Below, in pieces: positions 28,150 through 42,264 of a stretch of DNA of 64,000 nt. Origin of the DNA: Rhodamnia argentea (taxonomy: Eukaryota > Streptophyta > Magnoliopsida > Myrtales > Myrtaceae). Position 1 is the first letter of the stretch, and each line of letters opens with the position of its first letter. The notes beneath the pieces were generated by a model. That model was given only the letters and a program-made list of their open reading frames with translations. It did no database searches and had not been told where the DNA came from. Both the position numbers and the translations under genes were made by a program. The DNA is taken from assembly GCF_020921035.1 (NCBI RefSeq), contig NC_063151.1:3782001-3846000 (forward strand), in the 5' to 3' direction.

Positions 28150-29080
28150 TTGTTTATGTTTGACGAGTGATCTAAAATAGATGGTGAATGTAAAGAAATT
28201 TGGGGATAAGTTCTACAACCAGTATCATTACTTTCGTGGAGCGTTCATTTGAGTATAGTAATCTTTTTTCTTTTAGTTCGCTTCAAAAATCCTATGTGGA
28301 GTCAAAAAACTTATGTGGACACAAAAAATCTAACGTGGCATCGTGGAACAAGTCTTTTCTAAATTTTTTAATGTACATATGGATTTTTTATATTTTTATT
28401 TTATAAATTTTCTTTTTCTTTTCTTTTATTTGCTTTGTTCCTCCCTTGGTGGGCGAGGGTCACCGGCGACTCTCACTAACCAAGATCGGCTCGCCCGTGG
28501 GCGAGGGCCTTTGCGGCTCCGCCGACCATGGGCGAGGTGGCCCTTGCCCAAACCTGGCGAGGGCCATTGTGCCCTCTGGCACAATCATAGGAGTCACCGA
28601 TTGCGGGTGAGGGTTCGCAACCCCGCCGGCTAAGGGCGAGGCGGCTGTGGCCAGCGAGGGTCGCCGATGACCCTCGCCGCCCAAGGGTTAAAAAAAAAAG
28701 CAAACAAAAAAAAATACAAATTAAAAAATAACAGAATAAAAATTTAAAAAAAAACTATAAATAATAAGAAAGTCCACATGTCACTAAAAAATAAATAACA
28801 AATAATAATAATAATAATTCCACGCAGGATAATTTGCCGGAAATGATACTTAAGTGATCTATTTTACTCCAATGTGGCGCTTAAGTGAGGGAAAAAAAAA
28901 ATATTATAGCATTCAAGTAATGACATACAAAAGCTATGACACTCTTAGTAAACTTATCCCAAAAAATTTGTGTTCATTTCCAAAGTTATTAAAAAGATAC
29001 ACATATGCCAAAAAATTGGCAAAGATTCATAAAAAAAAAAAAATGGTTTGAGTTGGACGATGTTAGGAATTCCGTCAAAA
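28150..29080. mobile_element. Probable element with GC-rich core
   Basis: The core at about 28440-28690 is rich in GGGCGAGG/TCGCC words, like those at 13400-13800 and 16620-16745. It is flanked by AT-rich arms with partly inverted words (TTATGTGGACACAAAAA on the left, AAAGTCCACATGTCAC on the right). Ends are uncertain and no transposase is seen. Confidence 0.45.
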
Positions 29081-30087
29081 AATGAATTTTAAAAAATGAC
29101 TCCAAATCGTTGTAGGTGAGAACAACTTTTAAGTACAATTCGTTTATTATTGACATTCATTCTCACGGTAAGCATAAACATAATCATTAGCTTGGAAGTT
29201 TTGAACAAGAACTTGCTGTTTTGCCACGGGTCGATAAAAATCGTGACCATGCAGCACAATTCACTTAAACCATACCATGCCCACGATTTCTGATTTCTCC
29301 TGTTTGGCCCAAGTCAGTCTTACTAACTCTTACTCTCTTGTTCCCACACTTAGAAAAGGAAGTACCAGAAGAGAAGAGCCCTCAAGAGGAAGGGGAGGAG
29401 ACTCTATACACACTTATGCCCTTCTAAATTAGGAACTTTAGATATCCCCATCATTCAACGGCGGAGATCTAACAGATCTAATCCCAAAAAATATATAGAG
29501 TACATTTTTCGTATATCTTCACCTCTTTAGATATTATCCTTAAAAACTATGTAGATACATAAATTGACCACATTACCTTGGAAAATATCTAAAGCTTTGG
29601 GTCTCTAAAAAGCTTCGAGGCTTAAGTTTGGACTCCTGGCCCATTTCTTTGGCCTATTGGGCATTGAAAAATTTTCATCGGTGAACGGGGGACATAAACC
29701 CGAACATGACAACTTTTCTCCCAACTTGTCTCATGAAGTCCCAAGTGAACTTCACCTGTTTCAAAGGCTAACAATCACATGCATCTGTAAGTTTGTCGGG
29801 GCGCTAATGTTCCCAACCTTACCAGGCATAAGCACAAAAGTTAGGTGTATTCATACAGGTATTTCTGAAAAAAAAAAAAGGATATGCATATTTATTTATC
29901 TATTGATGAGAAGAAACTTCCAGACCTTATTGTATTGAAAGGCAATAGTTGGAACAAACGAGACAGGAGGATCACCAAGTATAGCACCAACGGCAAAATT
30001 TTAAGGACGAAATAATGAGAAAAAGATTCACGCAGCAACAAAGAAATTGCGGATATCATCAGTATATCAAATTAAAAAAGAGTGGTT
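29081..30087. other. Intergenic DNA, 3' of VPS51
   Basis: No gene was recognised. The right part is presumably the VPS51 3' UTR. Confidence 0.4.
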
Positions 30088-33000
30088 CTAGTCCTTTGTT
30101 TTAGCCAACTTGGCTTGTATTAGTTTGTCCAAGATTGGTGGCTCCAGAGGGATTGGATCAAGACAACGCTCCGCAGCAGCAACAATCACCTGCCCCATGC
30201 ACAATGAGAACCATCACAATTACATTCTACAAACTCAAGACAAGCAATGTAAAATAGCAAAGAACAGGAAATATATGTCGATCACGAACCAAAATTTATG
30301 TTTGACATATGGGCGAAATAACAGAAACCAGACATACAACACCAAATTTCTGTTTTGACATATGGGCGAAATAACAGAAACCAGACATACAACTGATGAA
30401 AAGGAGCTTGCTTTCTGTGCAAATCTAATCCCAACAGGGGACAAGTTTCAGCTGTCAAAGATGCATGGAAGGTCAAACACAACAGAAGCACATGGGAGTC
30501 TAGCATGAAAGTTAAACACCACACCCCCCACTCCATCGCGCCCCCCCGCCCGGCCCCGGCCCCGGCTCCAGCAAACATTTAGTCTCCTAGTCCTACAGGC
30601 TACTCTCAATCCTCAACAAAAATTCCTATAACACTAATATAGAAGACCAATGAATAGCATGACAATGAAAAGCCAAAAACTCAAAGCTAGAAGCTGGAGG
30701 GAGGGGTTGATGCTTCTGCGTGTGAAATCTTCCTCACAAAATTTTTTGCAAAATGAGAATTGAAGATTTCTCTTAAATTGCTAGTGGCATGGGATTGATT
30801 TGTGAAGATTCAACTAAGCCAGGTGTCAACTCCCTGAGATCGTCCTCCTTTGTCCAGGTTAGGTAACATCTACAAGTAAGTATAACCACACAGGAGTTGA
30901 ATAAAAAATACGAAAGCTGACACCGAACCGCGGTACAACCCAAATTGACATCCAGAACAGATATGCTCAATCTTACACTATATCATAAATTACCTCATCT
31001 AACAAGAAGTCGATGGCAGCTTCATCCTCGGCACTTTCCTTTAAAGGAGCCCTTAGAAACTGAATATCCAGCTGAATTTGCTGAAACCCACTCCTATTGA
31101 AAGTTTGAAGTCGAACAAATTCTTGCAGACTTTTCAGGGACAATTTTATGATTGTAGTTATGACGGACTCCTGAAATAGAGATATCGATTCGGATCATTT
31201 GATGAAGAGACTGTTTACAACCACTTTTTCCTAGTAGAAAGAGAACTAGACCTGTGTGAATTCAACTTTAGTGAAAATTTCCACTTTCTGCTTGAACAAT
31301 TTTGCCAGATGCGTTTCCAAAAGCTGGCTCCTGGCCCTATTGGTATTAGATCGACCCATTTTGTCATCTCGTAATGGATTACTACGTGAAGATGTAGTGC
31401 TTCCATTGCTGTCAGAACGATGATGCTTTCGTTGGAGCCCTTGAGGTAATATCTGCTTCACTTCAGACCCTACTGCTTCCAACTATGACAGATAAAATCA
31501 CCTCAATGTCAACTAAAGACGAGATGAATTCGTATTTATCCAATCGTAGAATAACCATTAAGGACGTAGCAGTAGCATAATTTGAAGGCACAGCTTCCTT
31601 CTCTTTTGGATACTGAAACTTTTTAAAAATAGAACAAAAGATAAAAGAAGTGCCAACCTCTTGCAGTAGTAAATCAACGGACATATGAACCTCTCTAGGC
31701 TCCTTATGCTGTCAGAAAAGGAAAAAAGTGTAACATATGGTCAATGCAAAATAAATGCATCTCAATCGAAAACCATTAACCGTACTGACCTTGACCCAAT
31801 TTGGTGTAGTAAACCTCTTTCTCAGGATGACAGAGATCCTCTGTGTACTCATTTTTATGTACTGTGAAAAAGAGATACAAGATCAACTTCCTTTCAAATT
31901 CCTAAATACTAGAACAGACGAGATTTGCCATGCTAATTAGTACACAAATTCATCAGAGAAAACTAATTCCTCTAGGCAATTGACTGGTCCCAGTAGTAGA
32001 AAAACCAACAAGAAGGTCCAAGAACAACTTCTCGCATCACTTCTATCTGAAGCATTATTAAACATCTTCAGATTCTAAAAATCGGAGAGTATTCCATAAC
32101 CTTGCCCCTTGAAAACCAAAAAACATCATGGCCAGACTTGCAATGTTTTATTCAGATACACATCCTGTTTATTGAATTGAAGTATCCCCCACCAAAGTAC
32201 AATCATAGTCAGTAGTAATGCTATGAAAAGGTCAAGCTTGAAGACACATCCTGTTCATTGAATTGAAAACTTCTTGAGTCAATGTGCTGATTTCACTACC
32301 CTGATGGCCGCATTGACAAAAGTAGGTCAGAGCATTCAATCAACTGTCCATGAAAAGGGATCAATAACTGATTAATGCTTCAACATGGTACCATTTCCAA
32401 ACCATGCAGATGTGGTCAGATTTATCACTAGTCAGTCATGAGTGAAAGTTCAGGCTCGTAGTTATGGATTCTCAAGTGATAAAATTCAAACCATACAAGG
32501 TTCAGAAACTTTTCACCAGCTGATCGAAATCTGCGGCAAATTTCTCCTGGAACAAAAGCAGGTCCATATTCATATCCTCGAACACCACCACCAGAAAAAG
32601 AAGCAGCGATTTCCTGGCAAGAAGAAAAGAGGGTAAAAATTCCAATGCATGCCCCCAATATTAGAAGAAAAAAGCATAACGGGCAGCATCAACCATTAAA
32701 TAAGAAACTCGACAGCTGATGATATTAAACTCCTTGCCTCGGTGATTCTCGGGATTGCACTCTGCTCAATGAAAACAGAGATTTGAGACAGCACCAAGAC
32801 AAGGCCCATGAGACCTTTATCACTTTGTGTCCCCTCCATCATACTTTGCTCTTTATTCGCAAGATTCTTCTTCCCAGAAAGCAAGTTAAAGTGATCATCC
32901 AGTGTTCTAAAGAAATCTTGGAATCCTTCTTGAACCCAATCCACAATGAAGTCTCTCAGTTTAACTAGTAACCCCAAGTTGTCTTCCAAAAGTTGCCGGA

Positions 33001-36000
33001 AGTCCTAAGGAAAACATAATGAATAAGATTCAGAAAGATTTGTCGCCAAAATTCAGTCTAATTTTAAGAACGGCCATATTAGGCAGTAGCTGAACAAAAT
33101 ACTACTAAACAAAGTGAAGATTCGAGCATTGCATAAATGCTCACAATCCAAATAGGAACTTGCTGAATAGGAGCAGAGGAGATTGAGGCCAACACAAGGA
33201 CTATTAGCTTAAGATACTTTTCTAGTGCATAATGCAGATGTGGAGAATTGATGTGAACCAAAAATAAAAAGACATAAGAGATAAAACTAAAAGACTAATT
33301 GCTCCATGCTTAGGTCAGCAAAGCTGTCATGGCAAGCATCTCTCACCAGCAAGACATCCATGCTGCCTTGAAGAATGCTCTTTTTGCCAGCTTCCAAGGC
33401 AATCTGCAAGGAATAACTTTCAGTGTTCTCGTTTCGCCCAAGAAGGTCATCTGCCAGTTCATAATCATACGAGATCAATTAGCAGTTGTCAAACAACTAA
33501 ATAACAAAAGTCATTCCAGCAGGCAGTTAAGTGTACACAGATGAAGCGGCACGTCAATTAATGTAGTAAAACGTATAGTAATGTCCTGCAATACTTTCAA
33601 AAAAATACACTTACAGAAAGTATAAAATTATCGTCGTTATATGTTAAATGATCGCCAAGAAAATATGGATGGGGAATTAACCTGAGATATCTTGTTGAAG
33701 GTAAGAAAATTTTCTGGCTATGTACTTCTTGACAGCAACCTGGGCAGCCTGAGAGAAAACTAGAAGTGGTCAGCACTTCAGAGAGCTACTAATTCACCCA
33801 AACAAGTAGGCAACGCTAAGGGATTCATCACTTTATCAATTGCTTAAAGAATTGTAATAACGATGGCATAAAGGTTTCTAATTAGGACCTCCAGCGAGAA
33901 CTCAGGTAGAGCAGCTTCCTTTAGGACCTCATCCATCAGAATCACATCCGTCCATATTGTTTCTGTATAAGATAAGGATTTAGATAAGCATTGCTGGATT
34001 CACATAGCAAAGTAATAAGATACCCTATTATGAAGACTTCAAATCATGAATTCATAACAGGGTATTGTGTAATAATCATTTGGAAGTAAAAAACATCACA
34101 AAGAAGTTGGCCCCCGATATTACAGATTAAATGAGGATCGAAACGCATTAAGCATCTTTTGGCCACAAGAGAAGCTCATCAGGCATATGACACCCATTTG
34201 GAGGGATTGGCAAAGCAAAGCTAGTCCTAAATTGTCTCGACATTTTTAACCTCCTGACTATGTATAGCTCCATGTCTGCAGATCTCTTCCTTTTGCTTTC
34301 CTTTCTATAACTTTTTATTTTTTAGGGATAATAACACAATAGTTCCCAAGCTGTGGTCCAATGTGCAATATTGTTCATGGACTTTTAATTTGTGCAATAT
34401 GGTCCTTGAACTTTGGCCCAATGTGCAATGTCATCCTGGACTTTTATTTTGTTCAATGTGGCCCGTGACTATTGGTAATTGTTCAGAGCAATCCTTCCCT
34501 ATGTGTCATTTTCACATATTCTACAGAGTAACATTTATCAATAGTTCAGGAATCACATTGTACGAATTAAAAGTTTAGGGACAACATTGCATATTGGCCA
34601 AAGTCTAGAGACCACATGAACAAATTAAAAGTTTCAGGACGACATTGCATATTGGACCAAAGTTTAGGAACTATTTGTGTCATTTTTTTAAGATGCTGCG
34701 AGGGAGGGAACCGATAATGCTTTATTAAGTACTAACCGTTCAAACGCACTATTCTAATTTGACTTGAATACAAGACAAAACTAAATCTGATAAGCATGTT
34801 CAAGGCAACTACTCCAATTTTGCACCAAGCAATTTCTTTGGACAACTGAGCAAGGATAAAATGAGAACAAACATTCTTGGAGAAAACGATCCATTCCTAG
34901 ACTACTCGGTACACATCAATAAATATGTCCCCACAAGCAAGAATACATTTTGATTTATAGTGGAAGAGCTACAGATGGGTAAAACTTAGACTAGTGAGAA
35001 CAACAGCAAATAAATCCCCAGAAAGAAACTAGTAGCCTAGTCAAAAAAAGCTTATTCAAAAGCCTGTACGCATGAGCTGCCCTAGATAAAATGCAACAAG
35101 GTGTACTCACTAATGATGGTAATAAGATCAGATGAAGAAAGTCTTTTCTGAAGATACTGCTCCATCGTCTCAAAGTGCCTATATATAAAAAGAAAGTCTA
35201 CTTAAACAATGAATGAAATACATGTCAACAAAAGGAGTTTATTAGCTGAAAGAACAGTAGATATGCATGATAATACACTTACTTGATAACTAAATCCCGC
35301 GAAAGGGAAATAAGTTGCTTTTCTGAATCAGGAAATATGACCCGATAAGCACGGACGGCCTCGACAAACTCCCGAACAGAAGCCTACTTCACAAGTTAAA
35401 AGGCATGCAGCTTAAAGATAATGCAATGAATTATTTTTAAGGAGATGCAAGTAATGTGTATCTACAGTGAAGGGGAACAAAATGCTTAACTTCTCTATCA
35501 TAACCTCATTGCAACTGTACAGGTGTCACTAGAATAATCCTCATGAAGTTTATTGTACACTTGGTTTCTGGGTACCTAATTCTTTTTGCACTTTTTATTA
35601 TCCTCATCAGGATGCTAGAGACTTTAATAATTGCAGGTCATAGATCACAAAATAAATTCCAAACTCTCAACTCATTTGATAACTCGTTAACCTTGAGCTC
35701 ATTTATCCCATTTACATCACTTAAAACAAAAGCTCACTTCTATCTGCTCCGCCAAAAAACAAGGATGAAACATCTACATCAGAGAAAATTGTAGATCATC
35801 ATGCTATTTTATTAGAGTAATGCTTCAATTTAGCAAATTAATTGAAGCAGCATGGACATGCAATTCATCTGACTTATATTGTTGGTCCACAAAATTTCAA
35901 AACAGAACAGTGGCAGCAATAGTCAATCTATCCATGTATCTTTCAAATCTGCTGGTGCAAAGTGGTGGCACTATAATATGTTTCTAAGTATTTTGAATCT

Positions 36001-37028
36001 GAATTTGCAATTGCTATTGAACATTTTGGGGTTGAAAGTCTAGTGATCACATGCAAAATCACAGATATATATTCTAGTGACAGGTGCGAATTGTAGTCTA
36101 ATTAGGTGGAAAAAGAATAGTTGAAGGTGGCAAATTTAACTTAACTACTTAGAACATACCAAAGAACAGCGCTCCTCATATAAAGGCGAAAGAATAAAAA
36201 CCCTTAATGGTGATTCTAGTTAGATGAGGAGACAGAGAACTAAAAAGATGCTACTAATAAGCAGCCTTAGTTTTCTTTGGAGGTTTGAAGGAATAAACAT
36301 TAACAAGCAAAACTGGTAAAAGGTTTCAGTCAGTGTCGCATTTTGTATCCAAGGAAACAATTACCTTAAATTTTGTTTTCGCTGAGAGGGAGTACAAGCA
36401 CCGATTTAAAAGATTAAAGACGGTGTGAGAACTTTAAGGAACTTCATATAGGGAGGGGTGAATGCGGAGAAGGATTTCAGAAGTAAAGAATTGGTAAATC
36501 TATGGGTGCAGGGTTCAAGGTAGCCATTTTGGTGTTGTAACAGGGCTTTGGGTTTTTTTATTGGGCTTGATAGAGTTTAATATGCTGTTATTAAAGGGGT
36601 TGTTATCTAAGTAGCAACGACATCGACACGCGACACGGGACACGACACGACACGACACGACACGCCGACACGTCATTTCTAAAAAATAGAGAATTTCGAC
36701 ACGTTAGGACACGTTATATAGTAAATATATATTTTTATATATACATAATAAATTATCATTTCTATAATTTTTTTTGTAAAAATAAAAAATTTATAGTAAG
36801 AGCTCTTATAATGAAAAAAGAAACTTCAGCACTATGGTAATTTGATCCAAAAGCCAGCATCATAAAAAAAAAAATAATAAAGAAACAAGAATGATGTGTT
36901 GATATAATCATTCTGGTTTTCAAAATTAAATATAGGTGGGCCCAGATGTGATCTACGAGATATTTCCCCAATCTTGGCACAGTCCCTGCTCTCTATTTCG
37001 TCATCTTCTTCCCCCATAACTTCACTTC

Positions 37029-37059
<31 letters not shown>

Positions 37060-40000
37060 CTCGTCTTCTTCCCACTGTTCACCTTGTCTTCTTCGCTCTG
37101 TTGTAACTTGTAATCTCTCTCTTTCTGGGCGTCTGTGGTGCTTTAATTTTTCCTCTTGGAGAAAACAAGATCTTCACATGGCTAGCGATCACGCGCCGGT
37201 GAAAGCTGTTGAGAAGGGAGGCGCCGGAGCAGGAAATCACCATCGCCACCCCTGGATATTTGCCTAGCGTCTGTCAAATCTTTTGGATCCGCCGATTCTT
37301 CTCTGCTTCCCCTTCTCCATCTTCCTGTTCCTCCCTATCTCTCACACTCTCTCTCCCTCATCTCTCTTATGGCCCGAGCAGACGCCCACCTCCCGATCCT
37401 CTTCGACTTCCTCACCGACACGTGAGTCGCCGGCGTGTCGTTGGTGTTGACTAGGTGTCGGATGCCCGACACATGTCCGACACTGATGCGGGACCACTTT
37501 GGCATGTCGGTGCATCCTAGGTTGTCATCCCCCATTTAAAATTTTTTTGAGTGATAGTTTTACATATGGAAAAAATAAATAATTTCTCTAGTCATTTCCT
37601 AATAGAAAGAAGGCAAAACGGTAGTCCCCTAGGTGCCACTTCTACGATCACCATTACTAATCAGCAAAATCAAAAGAAGAGGCATAATTGCCTTCTTATG
37701 ACTGGTCACAGCCATAGTCGAACTAGATTAATTACCTACCATTTTTCTGAATGATCAATGCACATCTGTAAGCATGTAATCAGCAAGAATCGGGATACTA
37801 GACTTCCACTTGTCAGATCAACACTTCTCACACATGGCACTGAAAAAGAGGCATCTATTTTCCGATGTAACAGAAGAACGTCCGAAGTTAATCCGAAATA
37901 ATGGGAAAAATGAAAATAAGATATAGGGGTTAATTTGGAGAGTTATCCTAGATTTTTTGTTGAAGGTGTTAATTGAAAGCTATCCCCTAAGATCACTTTA
38001 TAGCTTGTGCAGAATGGAAATAGATAAGCCCATGCTAAATTATAGAGATAAGCCATTTCTTCACAAAGATCAAAGTCGTGTATCTTCTCAGCAAGCTTAT
38101 AAAATACGCCAAACCTGGAGAACTTCTACATCATAACGATAAGAAGCATGCTTTATTATGTCAGCATCCAGATCGAGATTAAGCTGATAACTCAGAGAGA
38201 TAAATTTTCACCATCTCTTGAATTACAATCTTTCAAATCCTTTCCATTAGATTTCCAGATGGCAACATATTCACTTTTTACCTCATGAGATGTGGGGCAG
38301 AGTAACTCAGATAAGCTTCCTTCTTTTGAAATGTCATTTGGATCCACTGAAGATTTGTTTGTTTCTCCAGCCTTAAGATTAAGATCCATAAGAGACAGTT
38401 CCAACTTCTCAAGTAGCTTTGCCTTCAAACTCTCTACCTGCCAACACCAAGAAATCGATCATAGATATAGGTGATAATGCATATATCATAGTGCTCATAT
38501 TTATTATGATGAGCCCTTCTGAGAAAAAAATCCAAGGATTAAATATTTAGATAAAACAAGACAAAACTTCAGGAGTTTGCAATAACCAATGTTAACTTGA
38601 TAAGAGATAAAAGAACAAAAGGTTTATTCTTCTTGCCATTTGTAATTTCAAACAAGTGAGATAGAAACACAATCATTAATGTACTTAAAACTTATTTACT
38701 AGGTTAAAAAAAGTGAAGTAGTGGAGCAGTACAAACCGGGAAATCTAACTGCTTGAGAAGCATTACAGCCTCAGCTCGTGCTTGAATGGATTCAGAATCA
38801 GAGAACAGCTTTCCCTGAAAAGTTTCGTAAAAGGGAAGGGCAAACAATAGGAAGAAGGTGTGTCAATACTATTTAATGAACAGAGACAAAACAAAGGGGA
38901 TAGTGGACACATTACTCAGCCTAAGATTTACTTATCGCAACGACTATCTTATGACTCGTCGACCAATTGCAGTTGGCAACAGTGAAGACTTCGGAACAAC
39001 TCCCTCTGTAGCATTGTATGATTTCTAGCAGACACAAAAAATGCAACGCCTGCTGTCCAGATTAAGGTAGAAACAATGTATTTCAAGACTCCTTTTGGCA
39101 TGACATGTCGCAGGTTCAATACTATCTCATTCTCAGGGGATGATTTAAAAAAGACACCGAGGGCGCACGCCACAAAGTTGGCTTAAAAGTATTTCCAGTT
39201 ATTGGACTTGACACTTCAACTGGTGCAGGAAAAACCCCACTAGTACGACTGTTCCCACATAAGGCTACAATTCAAAAATAGATGGGCTAATTCATGTTTT
39301 GTAAATATTTGGTAAACAGATTGTGAAAAAATATTTCAATTTTTAACCTGGCTGGATCTTTTTCTTCCTCATTTCCCAAGCCAAATATTTTCGCAAGATG
39401 AACATGCAAGATCCGCTGCTAATCTTAAGAACAAAAACCTATAATAGATCCATGCAGCCAAAACAAACTTAAATAGTTCAGAAACAGATACAAACCCCTC
39501 CAATCCGTCAACAGTTAGTATCAACATAACTGCATCAATGCCAATCCCCCACTATGGGATGGGAAATTGCAGGTAACATAACTGCAATCAACGCTCATCC
39601 TCCAATACAGCATAGGAAATTGCAGAAATACGAAACTGAAAGCTTTGAACTCTGACTTAAGTAAATTAGTTGAATAGTAACTGTTGCAAGAAATCATGAG
39701 AGGTTGGTTCTGTAGTCCGTCATCTTCTATTGTGAGGATTCACTAAGCAACATAAAGCCAATATCACTGAGCCAAAACAGAAAGATAGAGGCTAAAACAG
39801 AAAGATAGAGACCAAAACCTATTTAACATCCACAGTCTAGATGTTTGATCAGGTTTTGGATATTAGAAAGAAAATTACCATCATCCAAAAGAAAATATAC
39901 CTGCAAGTTCTTAATGACTGTCGCCATTGCTTCTTCAGAAGCCCTTTTACAATCTTGGAACGACGAGTCCCCATATGCCTAAAGAGATTTTCAAAAGTAA

Positions 40001-42264
40001 GGACCACTTTAGCAATAGAGCTTTTCCCTTGTCTCATTGGCAATCTAACTGTGGTTTGTTTTAAAAGATAAAGAGGAAGGAAGCACACAAAAGACTACAG
40101 GAGCTTCGACAAGAATTAACCTTAAAAATTGGCATTGCTCCAGTATAAAACTTCACTGCATCAGCATATGCATTAGATTTGATGCACTTGTTAAGCCTAG
40201 CCGGAAGATCATATATGAACTGTTCTGTCCATGGAAGATGAAATGTATGTAACTGTGTAACTCATACATAACCAAAAAAAGATCTTACAAAAAAGTACTG
40301 AATATCAGACACCAAAAGAGAAAAGCTAATCGTTGATCCAAAATTGCCACAGTCTCCTCTCTGGAGCCTATTACCTATTCTCTTCTATTTTTCCCGCCTA
40401 GAAGAAAGATTCCTACTTTCAAAGTGGCCTAGCCTTTTCCTCCTCCTTCTTCTTCTTCCTCTTCTTCTGCTTTTTTTTTTTTTTTTTTGTAGCAACGAGG
40501 TGCAGAGAACCATCAAGTTAAAAGAAGGAAATAAATTGGTAGTGTTGAGAGGATGAGAGGAGGTAGTTGGTCCCATATGGTGCCATTTTTAGCTCGACAT
40601 TTAGGGCTGTCCGTAACATCCACCATTACTTTAATGAATACAATTAAGAAGTTCTCTCCATGTGTAATATCCCCACAATTTATGTCCAAAAACTATTATG
40701 GTAGTGCCATAAAAGAAAAGGCTAGACCAACTAGCATGTCTTACTAAAAAACACTCAGAGCTGCCTGTCCAAATACAACTTTGAGGCTAGAAACGCAACA
40801 ATTCCCAATCAGCTATTCTACTAACCATGAAATCCTTTCCTTGTGAGGTTATAGTGGCCCAAGGTTTGGAGGACTTTGCCCCAAATTCTTTCCACATAAT
40901 AAGAACATTAAAAAAGCAGGATCATATATTATCAGTCACATACCTGAACCTTCCGTAGTAGATTGCGTGTGCGATGCAATTTCTCAATGTGCTCTCTCTT
41001 TTCGAAAAGAGAGGTGTTGACACCATCACTTCTGGATTGAACAGACATTATCTGCCATAGGTTGGGTAGTCAATCAGTCCTGATCTAAAATTGAGGATTC
41101 ATCAGTGCATTCTAAACTAGATGCATCTATATTGGCAGAAGAAGGCGCCTGTGCATTCAAACACACATACAAGTGTGCATGCATATGCGCACACAAGAGA
41201 GGGGGGGAGAGGTTCCGTATACCTTTTCAAGGAGCTGTTCCATATTTGTTTCCATGCCAACAATGTTGCTCTTCATTCTGTCAGAAAAGAAACCATGCTC
41301 CACCTTTAATAACGAAAGTACCAATAGAAAGCCAACTAGTACCCAACAGAAACACAGCAAACAATCATTCACACCAGAAAGACTGCCTAGATGTTAAAAT
41401 GACATGATCAATCAAGACCGTGATGAAGGTCTCTAAAACTTGCAAGATGTGATGCCTGGTTTACCTCTTGATTGTATCTGTAGCACTGATGAACTTATTG
41501 TAATTTTCATAAACCAACATCTGGAGGTCAGTATCAAGATTTTTTATCTCGGCTGCCATTTCCACGTGCCTCTTGAGCAGCCCCTCTAAATTTGACTTGT
41601 GGACCTGCATGATTCACACGGTTGCCGATTAACACCCGTGAGATTTTCCGCATCTTAATCATGAGAATAGCCACCTTACTCCTATCATATGCATCTTTTA
41701 AACCGTCCCTCTCTACCAAAGTCAGTCATTGCGATTCTATCGAAAACAGGAGCAAAATGCCAAAGGTCCAACATGGAATTAGCTCTCAGGAAACGCCAAC
41801 ACTTGGAAGTCACACACATCTCCACTAAACACTGATAAAAGAAAGCCAAGCCCAAAAATCTCTGGGAGAAAGAATTACTGACGCCGCAGATCACGATGTC
41901 AACACAATTCAGCCAACAATCTAAGAGCCTGCGCAGCAACCGTACGGGACAAGGTGCCTCAATCACGGCCGAACCGAACCAAGCAATTCAGCGACGGGCT
42001 CGGCCTAAAATAAAACTCTCCTCGCACGAAATCATCACAAAGGACCGCAGCATGCGAATCGGACCGAAAAGGAAAAAAGAAGAGAGTTACCAGCAGATTC
42101 ATGTACTGATCGGCGTCGAAAGAAGTGGTGTTGATGGCGTCCAGGGAGGGATATTTGGACGAAGCGTCGGAGGACGCGGAAGGATCCGGAGAGTAGAAGC
42201 TGGACAGCAAATCTCTCATCCTCTTCGCCTTGTCGTCCAATGGAACGTCGTCTTCTGCAGCCAT
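30088..42264 (-). CDS. VPS51: VPS51, GARP/EARP tethering complex subunit
   Basis: Twenty exons encode 772 residues, close to the roughly 780 of the Arabidopsis protein: 42264-42091, 41604-41465, 41277-41223, 41051-40944, 40219-40121, 39978-39901, 38814-38737, 38437-38282, 35383-35283, 35178-35111, 33962-33889, 33748-33682, 33450-33347, 33004-32738, 32613-32497, 31861-31790, 31708-31658, 31482-31252, 31170-30994 and 30189-30088. All phases join. The N-terminus VPLDDKAKRMRDLLSSFY and the SFDADQYM segment are the conserved Vps51 start. A coiled region with IKNLDTDLQMLVYENYNKF follows, and the C-terminus is LEPPILDKLIQAKLAKTK. VPS51 (UNHINGED) joins VPS52, VPS53 and VPS54 to tether endosome-derived vesicles at the Golgi. 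Intron 14 has a GC-AG boundary. Introns 8 and 10 carry transposons. An upstream TTG-initiated extension was rejected because the ATG at 42264 matches the family start. Confidence 0.93.
30304..30395. repeat. 53-bp tandem duplication in VPS51 last intron
   Basis: GACATATGGGCGAAATAACA starts at 30304 and again at 30357, with the following bases through CAGACATACAAC identical. It is intronic (intron 19) and noncoding. Confidence 0.8.
34324..34690. mobile_element. Palindromic MITE in VPS51 intron 10
   Basis: The left end AATAACACAATAGTTCC pairs with the complement of the right end, AATGACACAAATAGTTCC. Inside, TGGTCCAATxTGCAAT segments are repeated in both orientations. An element with related ends lies at 46306-46899. 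Confidence 0.7.
36601..37525. mobile_element. Inverted-repeat element carrying a gene-like 5' fragment, in VPS51 intron 8
   Basis: The left end has GACACG-type repeats ((CACGA)n at about 36641-36665). The right end carries inverted TGTCGG words (GTGTCGGATGCCCGACAC and GCATGTCGGTGCATCCTAGG). The complement of the right end partly matches the left (CTAxGxxGCAxCGACAT). Inside, at 36990-37267, is a CT-rich leader followed by an ATG at 37178 and a 29-residue frame starting MASDHAPVKAVEKGGAG. That looks like a captured 5' exon of an unrelated gene on the plus strand. Confidence 0.5.
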
